The translations under genes and the position numbers were made by a program. From Lunularia cruciata (taxonomy: Eukaryota > Streptophyta > Marchantiopsida > Lunulariales > Lunulariaceae), in contig OX419759.1 in NCBI GenBank assembly GCA_948567375.1, positions 45,857,493-45,921,492 of the forward strand: 64,000 nucleotides of DNA. The letters are read 5' to 3'. Positions 1-8,437 of the stretch are shown here, piece by piece (positions within the stretch are counted from its first letter, which is position 1; each line of letters starts with the position of its first letter). The notes under the pieces were generated by a model. That model made no database searches. It worked only from the letters and a program-made list of their open reading frames with translations, and was not told the origin of the DNA.

Positions 1-1000
1 GGGTATTTGTTCTTCACTGTTTGCTGATTGAGACCCCGATAGTCAATGCACATGCGCATTGTACCATCCTTCTTCTTCACAAACAAGATAGGGGCCCTAT
101 ATGGTGATACGCTAGGTTGGATGAACCCTTTCTGTAGCATCTCCTCAATTTGAGTCTTACACTCCTCCAACTCATGAGGTGATAGGCGATATGGGGCCTT
201 ACAAGGAGGTGTCTTCCCCGGGAGTGTCTCTATTTTGTGATCTACTCGCCTTCTACGTGGTAATCCTGAGGGTAGATCATCGGGAAAGATATCTTGAAAC
301 TCATCTACCACATCCTTCAATTTCTCCGGAATTTGTCCAGCGAGTTGTGCACTCTGGACTTCTCTTATTAGACCCATAAGACATCTATCGGTCTTACAGA
401 TAGTTGTTGTCCCTACGACATATAGAGGCAGTTTCTGCCTATGTGATTTTTCTTTAACCCCAATGATTGACCATTGGTGGGTTCTCACTACTTTCTTCCT
501 CCAATCCACCATTGGGTTGTACTGCTCCATCCATGGCATGCCTAAAATTGCATCATAACGGGCTAATTGTATCACTCGCCACTCAATTACTTCCTGATAT
601 TCTCCTACAGAGAGGGTTACCCGTCTAGGTAATGATTCAATCCTCTCTGTTTGCCCATTTGGTAACTCTACTTCTTCACTTCCATCTCTCTCTAGATCCA
701 TTCCCAATCTTATTGCGACAGAGCGAGACAAGAAATTCTCTGTTGCTCCTGAATCTATTAATACTCTCACTTGATTACCTTCTAGGATTCCATTCACAAC
801 AATCAGTTGAGAGGTTGCCTTTCGGGCTCTTTGCGCATTATTCTTTTTCCTTCCCTTGCTTCTCTGCTTCCTTATTGAGCCAGTAAGGCCACGAGGTACA
901 TTTACTGGCGATCTTTGCTTTCCGAAGTGGTTTCCACCTCCTCCTCTTCAATGTGCCTCTCCATGTTGTTCAAAGATCGCTTGTACGAAGGCCGAGGGCC
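1..1000 (-). pseudogene. Element A pol fragment: protease and start of reverse transcriptase
   Basis: On the minus strand a protease active-site motif VLIDSGAT is encoded at about 738-772. The first part of reverse transcriptase is encoded at about 1-180, with a [17 protein letters not shown] block typical of Ty3/gypsy. The sequence leaves the window before the catalytic DD motif. No uninterrupted frame spans the region between the gag zinc knuckle and reverse transcriptase, so this is a decayed copy. Protease would cut the Gag-Pol polyprotein, and reverse transcriptase would copy the element RNA in cytoplasmic particles. Confidence 0.85.
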
Positions 1001-1004
1001 TCTA

Positions 1005-1673
1005 GGGAAATGAGTGCGACAATTGGTAGATATGTGCCCAATACGGCCACAATTGTAACAACGGTGTTGTTCTCCTCGAGTCCCTTCTCCTTGTGGGGCT
1101 CCATCTCTTCGTTCTTCTACCCGTCCCCACTCTCCTTGAAGTGATCGTGCTCCTCGATCCCAGAATCAAAGGTTGCCCAATTCCATTGGTACTGGTCAAC
1201 CCATGTGTGGCATTTCTGCGTGATAATGTTGAGGTGGAACTACTCCTTCACCTCCACCTAATGCTCCTGCTATTCTCTACGCACAAGCAATGGCTTCAAA
1301 TACCGTGCGAGGGTTTTGCACCATGACTTCTTGGCGAATCCGCTCTTTCAACCCTCGTTTGAAATTGTCGAGAGCCTCTGCTGGACTCATGTTGGTAATT
1401 GCGACTTGTAGATCCAGAAACGCCTCCACATACTCTTGTACGCTATTCTTTTGTCTCAATCCCCATAGTCGGGTTTGAGCCATCTGCACAAAATCCATTG
1501 ATTGGAAATTCTTCAGCAATCCTTCTTGCATTGCTGTCCATGTGACCTCTCTTCTCTCTGCCAGCATGGATCATTCCCAAGCATCATACCATGTGAGGGC
1601 TTTATCTGTCAAGTACCCACATGCAAACACGCCTGCAGCATGCTCAGTGATCTCTGTTGAGAACAATTGGAAA
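1005..1673 (-). pseudogene. Element A gag, C-terminal part
   Basis: The 96-codon frame at 1277-1567 is a Retrotrans_gag capsid segment (motifs such as EAFLDLQVAITNMSP). Further downstream on the same strand a CCHC zinc knuckle (CYNCGRIGHISTNC, C-x2-C-x4-H-x4-C) lies at 1019-1060 but in a shifted frame. The N-terminal half of the same gag is at 6312-6633, across element C. Gag would form the particle and bind the element RNA through the knuckle. Stops and a frameshift make it non-functional. Confidence 0.85.
1669..1673. repeat. Target-site duplication of element C, left copy
   Basis: GGAAA directly before the 5' LTR of C, repeated at 6312-6316 directly after the 3' LTR. Five-base duplications are the normal footprint of Ty3/gypsy integrase. 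Confidence 0.95.
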
Positions 1674-1742
1674 TGTAACAATATGGAAGTTAGTAACGAA
1701 GTTAATCGGGCTTACAAAGTAGAGAATAAGACAAAATAGCCT

Positions 1743-1911
1743 AGAATATTCTAGAAGCATCTAAGAAGCTTCTTAGGAAGCTTCCCAACTAGTTAGCTTG
1801 CACGCCAAGTAGGTGGCTTCTAGAAGGAAGCTTCTTGAGAAGCTTCCTAGTTAACTTGGCTTGCACTCCAAGAAAGCGGCTCAAGGAAGCTTCTTGAGAA
1901 GCTTGAAGGGT
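1743..1911 (+). promoter_or_regulatory. Heat-shock-element array in U3 of the C LTR
   Basis: At 1743-1757 there is a perfect three-unit heat-shock element, AGAATATTCTAGAAG (nGAAnnTTCnnGAAn). Further GAA-GC-TTC pairs lie at 1765-1772 and 1777-1784. A TTC-TA-GAA pair lies at 1818-1825, followed by GAA/TTC units to 1846, and again near 1880-1911. The same core recurs at 6018-6032 and at 18019-18033. Heat-shock factors bind such arrays as trimers. The position just upstream of a TATA box suggests heat- or stress-induced transcription; that is inference, since only the sequence pattern is seen. Confidence 0.75.
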
Positions 1912-1924
1912 CTTGTATGCTACC

Positions 1925-1932
1925 TATAAATA
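1925..1932 (+). promoter_or_regulatory. TATA box of the C 5' LTR
   Basis: TATAAATA, about 105 bp before the LTR end and immediately downstream of the GAA/TTC array. The same box is at 6200-6207 in the 3' LTR. Confidence 0.8.
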
Positions 1933-2036
1933 CCAAGGCCGAAGCTCATGCTAGGCATTCGGAGTTTCCCCTCATTCAAGTGTCCCAATGTGAATTTCCA
2001 TTCTCCTATTTCTCTCCTTGGTTTCGGTCTTTTACA

Positions 2037-2049
2037 TTAGTATCAGAGC
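2037..2049 (+). other. Primer-binding site of element C (initiator tRNA-Met)
   Basis: The sequence after the LTR, TTAGTATCAGAGC, matches the usual plant initiator-Met complement TGGTATCAGAGC except for one G-to-A transition. It marks the minus-strand DNA priming site. Confidence 0.85.
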
Positions 2050-2307
2050 AGGAATGGGATGGATGGAATTTATGGACCACCAAATCCACTTCTGCCAAAC
2101 CATTGGGACTTTCATGTCCAGATATTACCAAAGCATCGTTTCACACAGTTCATCACCTCACGCTTTGGGCAGAATTTTCTATATATGATCACCGTGTAAG
2201 AGGAACCCTTGATACTTCCAGTTGTGACTTATGGAGAACGGTGGACGTGTTGTATCTATGTGTTAATCAACTAGATAAATTGAGGGTAGTGGATTAGGGT
2301 AGTGGCA

Positions 2308-3207
2308 ATGGCCGCAATACCGGATGTTATCCTTGCAATGCAACAACAAATCGAGCATCTTACTCGATTGTTGGATGAACGAGACCAGTAACAACGAGAA
2401 CAGATAGACAAAGCGCCAGTTCGAGATGGAGAAGATCACATTCGATTTCCGAAACCCAAGGTGTTTGAAGGCAAGAATGTTCTAGGCACAGTGGAGAATT
2501 TTGTGTTTGACTGTGAACGTTACTTTGAAGCCACCAATCTTCAAGACGAGCGGAAACAAATTCTCTTGGCTTCTAGCCAGTTGGATGGCGTGGCAAAACT
2601 TTGGTAGCAATTCCGAGTAGAAAGAGCTGAACGACAAATTGTTACACCAATTTTAACATGGGCAGAATTCAAGGATGCAATACTTGGTCGATTTCAGACT
2701 ATAAATGCCACCCGAGCTGCACGAGATAAATTGGCGGAGTTGAGGCAGATTGGTTCGGTGAGAAGCTACATCACACAATTTCAGAATATCATCATGCAAA
2801 TTCCAGATATCCACGAAGGTGAAGTTTTGGATCAATTTGTGTGAGGATTGAAGTCACAAACCAGATTGGAGGTGACCATGCGAGAGCCACAGAACGTAGA
2901 AGAAGCCATGCAATTGGCTGAGCGTTTTGATTCCTTAGTTGCAACAACTTGGTCTCGACCTCGACCTACACAAAACCTACCCGTACCACGAGTGGAAGAA
3001 CCGGTACCAATGGAGATTGATGCTATCCAGCGAAGACCACTTGGCACAACAGATAGAGAAAGATTACAACAAAATGGAGGTTGCTTTTATTGTCGCCAGT
3101 TGGGGCATCGCATTGCTGAATGTCCACTCAAGAATGGACGACCTCGACAAGTTGCCCAAGTGGAGGTTGTGGAGCGGAATGATCCGGGAAACGAGGAATC
3201 CCAGTAG
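2308..3207 (+). pseudogene. Element C gag (three in-frame stops)
   Basis: The frame starts with ATG at 2308 and runs in one phase to TAG at 3205. It contains a capsid region at about 2450-2850 and a CCHC zinc knuckle (CFYCRQLGHRIAEC) near 3085-3126. Premature stops lie at 2389 (TAA), 2605 (TAG) and 2842 (TGA). Each fits one C:G to T:A transition from the codon expected by alignment with gypsy gags. The last 25 bases overlap the start of the pol frame and carry the frameshift signal. The 120-codon stretch after the last stop is clean. Gag would build the particle and package RNA. Confidence 0.9.
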
Positions 3208-3231
3208 GAGATTTCGAGCCACCTATTGGGA
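3186..3231 (+). promoter_or_regulatory. Programmed -1 ribosomal frameshift signal between gag and pol of C
   Basis: The heptamer GGGAAAC (3186-3192) is phased G-GGA-AAC in the gag frame, as -1 slippage requires, and the pol frame is exactly -1. After a 6-nt spacer comes a hairpin with a 10-bp stem: TCCCAGTAGG at 3199-3208 pairs with CCTATTGGGA at 3222-3231 (one G-U pair) around a 13-nt loop. The gag stop (3205-3207) lies in the stem. The pol frame is open from 3183, just after a TGA at 3180, so overlap is only 25 nt. This explains how Pol is made without its own start codon. Confidence 0.8.
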
Positions 3232-3671
3232 GCTTGATTAGTTCCAATGGGATTGAAGGCTCGACCTATGCAAGTTTGCTTCACTTGCAAGGTATGATAT
3301 CTAATCGGGGTTGTAGAATTTTGGTTGATTCTGGAAGTTCAGAGAATTGCATGTCTATGCAAGTGGCAAAGGAATTGGGTATTCCTATCAGGCCAGTGAT
3401 TGGAAGTAGCTTGATGATGGCGGATGGTAGAAAGGGTTCTGCATACCGCACCTTGCATCCTGTTACCTTCAAGATTGGGAAGGAGTATTTGGAGTGTATG
3501 AGGCTCGTAGTGGCACCTCTACATTATGATATCATTCTAGGTCTACCTTGGCTTGAATGTCATAAGGTTCAATTTGATTGGACCCGACACCAAATTCAAG
3601 TACAACACCAAGGTAGGAATTTCCGATTAGGTTGTCTGGCACCTCTGAGTAAGACACCTAAGAATAGTCAG

Positions 3672-3851
3672 TCCCAAGATGGGAAGTTTGTCGAGAAGGT
3701 AGCCATAGAGCGAATCTGGAAGGGAGATGAGTCCCAAGATGGGAAGTTTGCCAGGAAGGCAACCATGGAGCAAGCTTGGAAGAGAGATGAGTCCCTAGAA
3801 GGGAAGTTTGTGAATGAAGCAGCCATAGAGCAAGCTTTGGAGGACGATAAG
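3672..3851 (+). repeat. Three 60-bp in-frame tandem repeats between protease and reverse transcriptase of C
   Basis: Three units start at 3672, 3732 and 3792, each encoding 20 residues that begin SQDGKF or SLEGKF and carry a central E-(R/Q)-x-W/L-(K/E) pattern. The units have diverged moderately. The old copy C2 has a single unit at about 14183-14245, so the array probably expanded in the lineage leading to C. Confidence 0.9.
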
Positions 3852-5948
3852 TCTGTATTCGCGGTGTGGATCAAGCCGATTGCACAAGAACAATCTGAGG
3901 AGGGCCAAGTGCCGCATCAAGCAATGGTTGATCGGATAGTTCAGGAGTTTGCAGATGTGTTTCCGGATGATCTGCCAAAGGGATTACCCTCCGATCGAGG
4001 TATGCCCTTCAAGATCGAGTTATTGCCAGGGAGTACTCCAGTGAGTAGACCAATCTATCGGCTCTCACCAAAAGAGTTGGAGGAGTTGCGAACAACACTT
4101 ACAGAGTTGTTGGAGAAGGATTTCATACGACATAGTACCTCTCCGTGGGGAGCACCGGTACTATTTGTTCCAAAGAAGGATGGAGGACTTCGTTTCTATA
4201 TTGATTACCGTGGGCTCAATAAGCAAACCGTGAAGAATGCATATTCCTTGCCTCGGATCGATGACCTGCTTGATCAACTAAGTGGAGCACGCTACTTTTC
4301 CAAGCTGGATCTTCGTAGCGGCTATTGGCAAATTCCTATTGAAGGAGAGGACGTGCAAAAGACTATTTTTCGCACAAGGTATGGACATTTTGAGTGGAGA
4401 GTTCTACCTTTCGGACTCACTAATGCTCCAGCAGTCTTCATGGATCAGATGCATCGAGTGTTGGAGGGACTATTGGATCGGTCCGTGGTGGTGTTCTTAG
4501 ATGATATCTTAATCTATAGCAAGACAGAGGCAGAACATGTGAATCATGTGCGAGAAGTCCTAAGATGACTACGACAGTGGAAATTTTACTGCAAGAAGTC
4601 AAAGTGTGCTTTTTGGCAGAAGGAGGTTACCTTCTTGGGTCATAAGATCTCATCAGAGGGGATCAAGATGGAAGAAGAGAAGATCAAGGCCATTACTGAT
4701 TGGCTTGCCCCAAAGGATGCTACAGAAGTATGAGCATTCAATGGACTGGCCAGTTTTTACCGACGGTTCATCCACTATTATGCTCACGTGGCTGCACCAT
4801 TGACTGACCTCTTGGGAAAGAACTCGAGCTTCCAGTGGACCACCAAGCATGAAGAAGCATTCCAGAAGTTAAAGCATATGGTGTCTTCAAGACCTATTCT
4901 TCAACCATATGATCCTCAACTACCTTGTGTGGTTGATTTTGATGCTTCTAACTTTGCAATTGAAGCTGTGTTGCAACAAGAATTTCCAGATGGACTACAT
5001 CCAATTGCCTTTGTGTCTCGCCGACTAAATACAGTGGAAAGAAATTACTCTGCTCAAGATCGGGATCAACTTGCAATGGTATATGCCACCAAGGTATGGA
5101 GGCATTATCTCTTGGGGAAACAAGTGATCATGCGAACTGATCACAAGCCATTGTTGCAGACCTTACACTTGGAGCACATGAAGAGCCGGCATCATCAATG
5201 GGAAGAGCAACTCCAATTGTTTGACATCAAACTTGAGTACAAACCAGGTCGGTTCCATGTCATTCCCGATGCTCTATCATGACGACCTGATTTGAAGGAT
5301 CTTCCTTTTATCACGGCGGCAATTACAACGGTGTCCATTGACCCTAAGGTCCACAATGAGTTTCAATCAGCTCTACGACAAGATCCCTTCTTCCAACAAG
5401 CCAAATCTCACCTCCTTGTTGCTCAAAATCGCCAAAAACAATATGCAGACCATCATCGTCGTGATCTCACCTTTGAAGTTGGTGATAAAGTCATGCTATC
5501 CTCTAGTAACCTCCCTCTCCCACTTGATACCCAAGTTTGTAAACTTGCTCCTAATTGGATAGGACCCTTTGATATCACCCACATTATCTCTCCTGTTGCT
5601 TATCGTCTTGCCTTACCTTGTCACATGCGTATCCATCCTGTCTTTCATGTTTCCAAGTTGAAACCCTTTGTTCCTAACCCTTCTTCCTTTTCCTCTCGAG
5701 TCCAACCTCCCCCTCTTCCTATCCCTATCAATGATCATGAGGAGTACGAAGTTGATCGTATCCTTGCGCGTCGCCATATTCAACGAGGCCGTCGCCAACA
5801 CACGGAGTACAAGGTCCTTTGGAAAGGGTATCCCCTTCATGATGCCACATGGGAACCTCTTTCTCACCTCCAGAATGCACAGATGGCCATCAAGGAATTT
5901 GAAGCTTCACTGGCTACGAGGACGTCACCAACTAGCGGCGGGGGAATA

Positions 5949-6311
5949 TGTAACAATATGGAAGTTAGTAACGAAGTTAGTCGGGCTTACGAAGTAGAGA
6001 ATAAGACAAAATAGCCTAGAATATTCTAGAAGCATCTAAGAAGCTTCTTAGGAAGCTTCCCAACTAGTTAGCTTGCACGCCAAGTAGGTGGCTTCTAGAA
6101 GGAAGCTTCTTGAGAAGCTTCCTAGTTAACTTGGCTTGCACTCCAAGAAAGCGGCTCAAGGAAGCTTCTTGAGAAGCTTGAAGGGTCTTGTATGCTACCT
6201 ATAAATACCAAGGCCGAAGCTCATGCTAGGCATTCGGAGTTTTCCCTCATTCAAGTGTCCCAATGTGAATTTCCATTCTCCTATTTCTCTCCTTGGTTTC
6301 GGTCTTTTACA
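5949..6311 (+). repeat. 3' LTR of element C
   Basis: 363 bp, preceded by a purine-rich tract (GCGGGGGAATA) that would prime plus-strand DNA. The perfect heat-shock element is at 6018-6032 and the TATA box at 6200-6207. GGAAA follows at 6312-6316. Confidence 0.96.
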
Positions 6312-6633
6312 GGAAATATCGATTCATTCTCGAGATCCAATTTTCCACTACTCCCATCGTACGCTGCCCCTTGTAAGGCTCGATGTTGCAGGTCTTCTTC
6401 ATTCGGAGTAGCAATGTGGCTTCACCGTTGATATGGTTCGTAGGCACGGGTGCCTCTCCAAGCACTTCAGTTGCAGGTAGAGGGTTTTGAGGTGGCTCTT
6501 CTTCTTGCATGGCTTGATCGTTCCTCAGGATCTGCACTTGACTTTGTAATGTCTCCATGGTCATCTTAATCTCTCGAAATTCATTCAACATCCCTTGCAT
6601 TCCTTGCACCAGCTATTGCAACTGCGGATCCAT
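6312..6633 (-). pseudogene. Element A gag, N-terminal part
   Basis: Minus-strand reading from an ATG at 6633-6631, with one early stop (TAG after about six codons), then about 100 open codons rich in Gln, Glu and Met. It ends in an ENWISRMNRYF motif at the start of the capsid region, where element C interrupts it; the frame resumes at 1673. It sits about 30 bp downstream (in element orientation) of the second small leader ORF. Confidence 0.85.
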
Positions 6634-6666
6634 GGTTCCTGCAACATCCAATTGCTAATGTCTTCT

Positions 6667-6870
6667 TCAATACAAAGTCAATATAATCACTCTGGAAGGC
6701 GCACAAACTATCGGAACTACCATTGGGACCTCAAAAGCTATCACTCGTTGATAATACTCCTCACCAAAATTCCTAACCACAAAATCTCTAAACATCACTT
6801 TCGGTCTCACTACATAACGGATTTCTACTTGAGTGTTGAAAGGGAGAGGATTTGGGACATTCATATCCAT
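6667..6870 (-). CDS. Element A leader ORF 2 (small, unknown function)
   Basis: A 67-codon ATG-initiated frame between the primer-binding site and gag of element A. Its product is related to that of leader ORF 1 (6875-7096): both have a PLPF/SFPF start, an I-x-V strand, an R-x-x-V-V-x-x-FG-x-E core, an RV and a P-x-x-(V/L)P-(I/V)V tail. No signal peptide or zinc motif is seen, and I do not recognise the family. Both ATGs and the lengths are kept in a copy whose gag and pol are broken. It could be an accessory protein or an upstream ORF affecting translation of gag. Function is unknown. Confidence 0.5.
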   Translation of the reverse strand: MDMNVPNPLPFNTQVEIRYVVRPKVMFRDFVVRNFGEEYYQRVIAFEVPMVVPIVCAPSRVIILTLY

Positions 6871-6874
6871 TTTA

Positions 6875-7096
6875 TCATAATAGAATGTAGATCGTCAAAT
6901 CCCACTCTTTGTCATATATCACCACAGGTAGAATCACCGGGTTTGGTGAGTTCATCACTCTGTCCATGAATTCCACACCAAAGTGATAAACTAGGGATAC
7001 CCTCATCTGCTCACGCTGGATGTACATAACCTTGATGTGGAATGGGTTTGAGAATGGAAAGCTAGGTGCGGGAAATTGTCCCCCCGGCGCATCCAT
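6875..7096 (-). CDS. Element A leader ORF 1 (small, unknown function)
   Basis: A 73-codon ATG-initiated frame, the first in the A transcript after the primer-binding site. Its stop lies four bases before the ATG of leader ORF 2, with which it shares a pattern over most of its length, pointing to tandem duplication. The visible core is VSLVYHFGVEFMDRV followed by NPVILPVV. It has no cysteines and no obvious membrane segment. I do not recognise the family. The tight spacing suggests coupled translation or a once-continuous two-domain protein. Confidence 0.5.
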   Translation of the reverse strand: MDAPGGQFPAPSFPFSNPFHIKVMYIQREQMRVSLVYHFGVEFMDRVMNSPNPVILPVVIYDKEWDLTIYILL

Positions 7097-7223
7097 CCCA
7101 TCCGCTCTCTAAAGTCCTTCCTAAGTCTAGCGATTACTCTATGTTCTCCACCTCACATTACTCAGTTTCAGTAGTTTGTGCTATTCCAAGAGGGGTGATC
7201 CACTCTCTTGGACTAGAACACTC

Positions 7224-7235
7224 GCTCTGATACCA
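7224..7235 (-). other. Primer-binding site of element A (initiator tRNA-Met)
   Basis: The minus strand reads TGGTATCAGAGC, an exact complement of the plant initiator tRNA-Met 3' end, one base from the LTR edge. It fixes the orientation of A as minus and shows that 7237-7975 is its 5' LTR. Confidence 0.93.
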
Positions 7236-7236
7236 T

Positions 7237-7975
7237 TGTAATACTCCGAGGACAAGAGAAGAGAGAAAACACAGATTGCACACTCAAACATTCGATGCCC
7301 CAAGGGAGCACCTTCTCTTTATTATATAGACAAAGAGGATCTGTTCCAAGGAAGCTCCACCATAGGATTAGTGACACAGATAGGTGATATGTCAACAAGC
7401 TCCACCCTTGGATTACTTACTTGGATGGGTGACCTATCTGGTCTAGGTCCTATCTGGTTGGTCAAACAAGCTTTGACTGGATGGAATCTTTTAGGGAATA
7501 TTCCTGTAGGAATCTCAGAATCACGTAAGGTACCATTGGAAAGCTCTCGATGAGACAAAGCAGGGGGAGGGAAGGCCAGCCTTTCCTCTATTGGAGGGGT
7601 GGGGAATTCTGCACATTTTCAAGGCCTAATTCATCCGTTTAGGCCTCTGAAATTGCCTTCAAAGATTTCAGGTATATTTCGGTTCCTACTCTATTAGTAG
7701 AAGTCCCCTTTTGGTGATACCTCTTTCTGATCTGTTTAGTCCATCATGTGTAACATCTTTCCGGATGTTACCAAACCAATTCTCACCTTTAAATCATATG
7801 TCTAGCTATTGGTTCTAAGGTTCTCAAGTCTATTTCGGTTTCTGCCCTATTAGTAGAAGTACTCTTTTGGTGATACATCTATCTGATCTATTTTGACCAT
7901 CATGTATAACATCATTCTAGATGTTACCAAACCAAATTTCACATCTAGATCATATGGCTAACCCTTGGTATTATA
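7237..7975 (-). repeat. 5' LTR of element A
   Basis: 739 bp. Its relatives are the solo LTR at 11927-12662 and the A2 LTR at 38738-39308. The ends form an 8-bp inverted repeat, TGTAATAC/GTATTACA, with one end here decayed to TTATA. A TATA-like run on the minus strand (TCTATATAATAA, near 7318-7328) lies about 85 bp from the 3' edge. A 156-bp internal duplication (about 7670-7970) is shared with the solo LTR but absent from the A2 LTR. Confidence 0.93.
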
Positions 7976-8437
7976 GAGAGCGTGTGATGGGTTTTTGCAC
8001 TAGTATTACCATTGTTCTAGCAGTGTTAGAGGCATTAGGTGTTAGGTCAGGCTATGGACCTAAACTATTTGACCTGGATTGTGAGCCTTGGCTTGGCATA
8101 GCAGCATAGGATGCACTTGATAGGCATCACCACTCGGACACTTGTGAGCCCTATGCCTATCAAGACAATTCAGGCACATGTTGGGGGTGATGGACCAAGT
8201 GGGCATGGTTTTCTTGACACACAGCCAATAGCTACTAGGGAGAGTGGTCTACTTGGAGTCCATCTAGGTGAGCGTGAGCTACTTGGATTACACCCTTGGT
8301 CCACTTGGGATGTAGCTACAGGATGTGTAGAGCTTGCAGCTAGAGTGGAGGGAGTTTTTCACATAGAGGTTGGGACCTTTAGTGGTTGGGAGCATGACAC
8401 TATTGCTCCCAAGGGCCCAGTGTAGCAGCCAGTCAAT
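7976..8437 (+). pseudogene. Element B pol, unassigned N-terminal part
   Basis: Open stretches at 7921-8109 and 8111-8425 on the plus strand lead towards reverse transcriptase. The composition (Gly, His, Leu, Thr rich) resembles the variable region before gypsy reverse transcriptase. I cannot see a protease active site, so the assignment rests on position only. Confidence 0.45.

Larger units (their letters stand above)
1674..2036 (+). repeat. 5' LTR of element C
   Basis: 363 bp, TGTAACA...TTTTACA. It differs from the 3' LTR (5949-6311) at three transitions. It holds an array of heat-shock-element-like GAA/TTC units at about 1743-1911, directly followed by a TATA box (TATAAATA, 1925-1932). It is also rich in short palindromes built on AAGCTTCT. 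Confidence 0.96.
3183..6014 (+). pseudogene. Element C pol: protease, reverse transcriptase, RNase H, integrase tail, chromodomain
   Basis: One continuous frame apart from TGA stops at 4566, 4731 and 5280, each best read as a CGA-to-TGA change. The protease motif VDSGSS is near 3324-3341. Reverse transcriptase spans about 3950-4560, with YIDYRGLN and the catalytic FLDDILIYS. RNase H spans about 4788-5275. A junction near 5395 then passes straight from pre-integrase sequence to the integrase C-terminal tail, removing the zinc finger and catalytic core. The chromodomain is at about 5734-5910 (EYEVDRILARR...YKVLWKGYPLHDATWEP). Chromodomains in this family bind methylated histone H3 and steer insertion. 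The frame ends at a TAG inside the 3' LTR. Confidence 0.92.
1674..6311 (+). mobile_element. Element C: young Ty3/gypsy chromodomain retrotransposon lacking most of integrase
   Basis: A complete 4638-bp insertion with 363-bp LTRs beginning TGTAACA and ending TTTTACA, flanked by GGAAA. The LTRs differ at only three sites, all transitions, which marks a recent insertion. The order inside is primer-binding site, gag with CCHC knuckle, protease, reverse transcriptase, RNase H, integrase tail and chromodomain. Gag and pol are in different frames joined by a likely -1 frameshift signal. Gag carries three stops and pol three stops. Most of the integrase is missing, so this copy could move only with proteins from another copy. 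Older relatives C2 and C3 in the window keep integrase sequence. Confidence 0.96.
1..7975 (-). mobile_element. Element A: Ty3/gypsy retrotransposon, split by element C
   Basis: A minus-strand Ty3/gypsy element whose 5' LTR (7237-7975), primer-binding site (7224-7235), leader, gag, protease and start of reverse transcriptase run leftwards and leave the window at position 1. Element C (1674-6311) is inserted in its gag, and the duplicated target GGAAA lies on both sides of C. Reading across that insertion, gag continues from 6312 to 1673. The reading frames downstream of gag are broken by stops and shifts, so this copy is dead. A second copy of the family (A2, 38738-39662) ends in a chromodomain, so A is probably a chromovirus, but its own 3' end lies outside the window. 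Confidence 0.9.

Noticed and set aside
3234-3236. TTG at 3234 as the start of pol
   Set aside because: The frame is open further upstream to 3183, and a complete frameshift signal explains Pol synthesis without a separate start.
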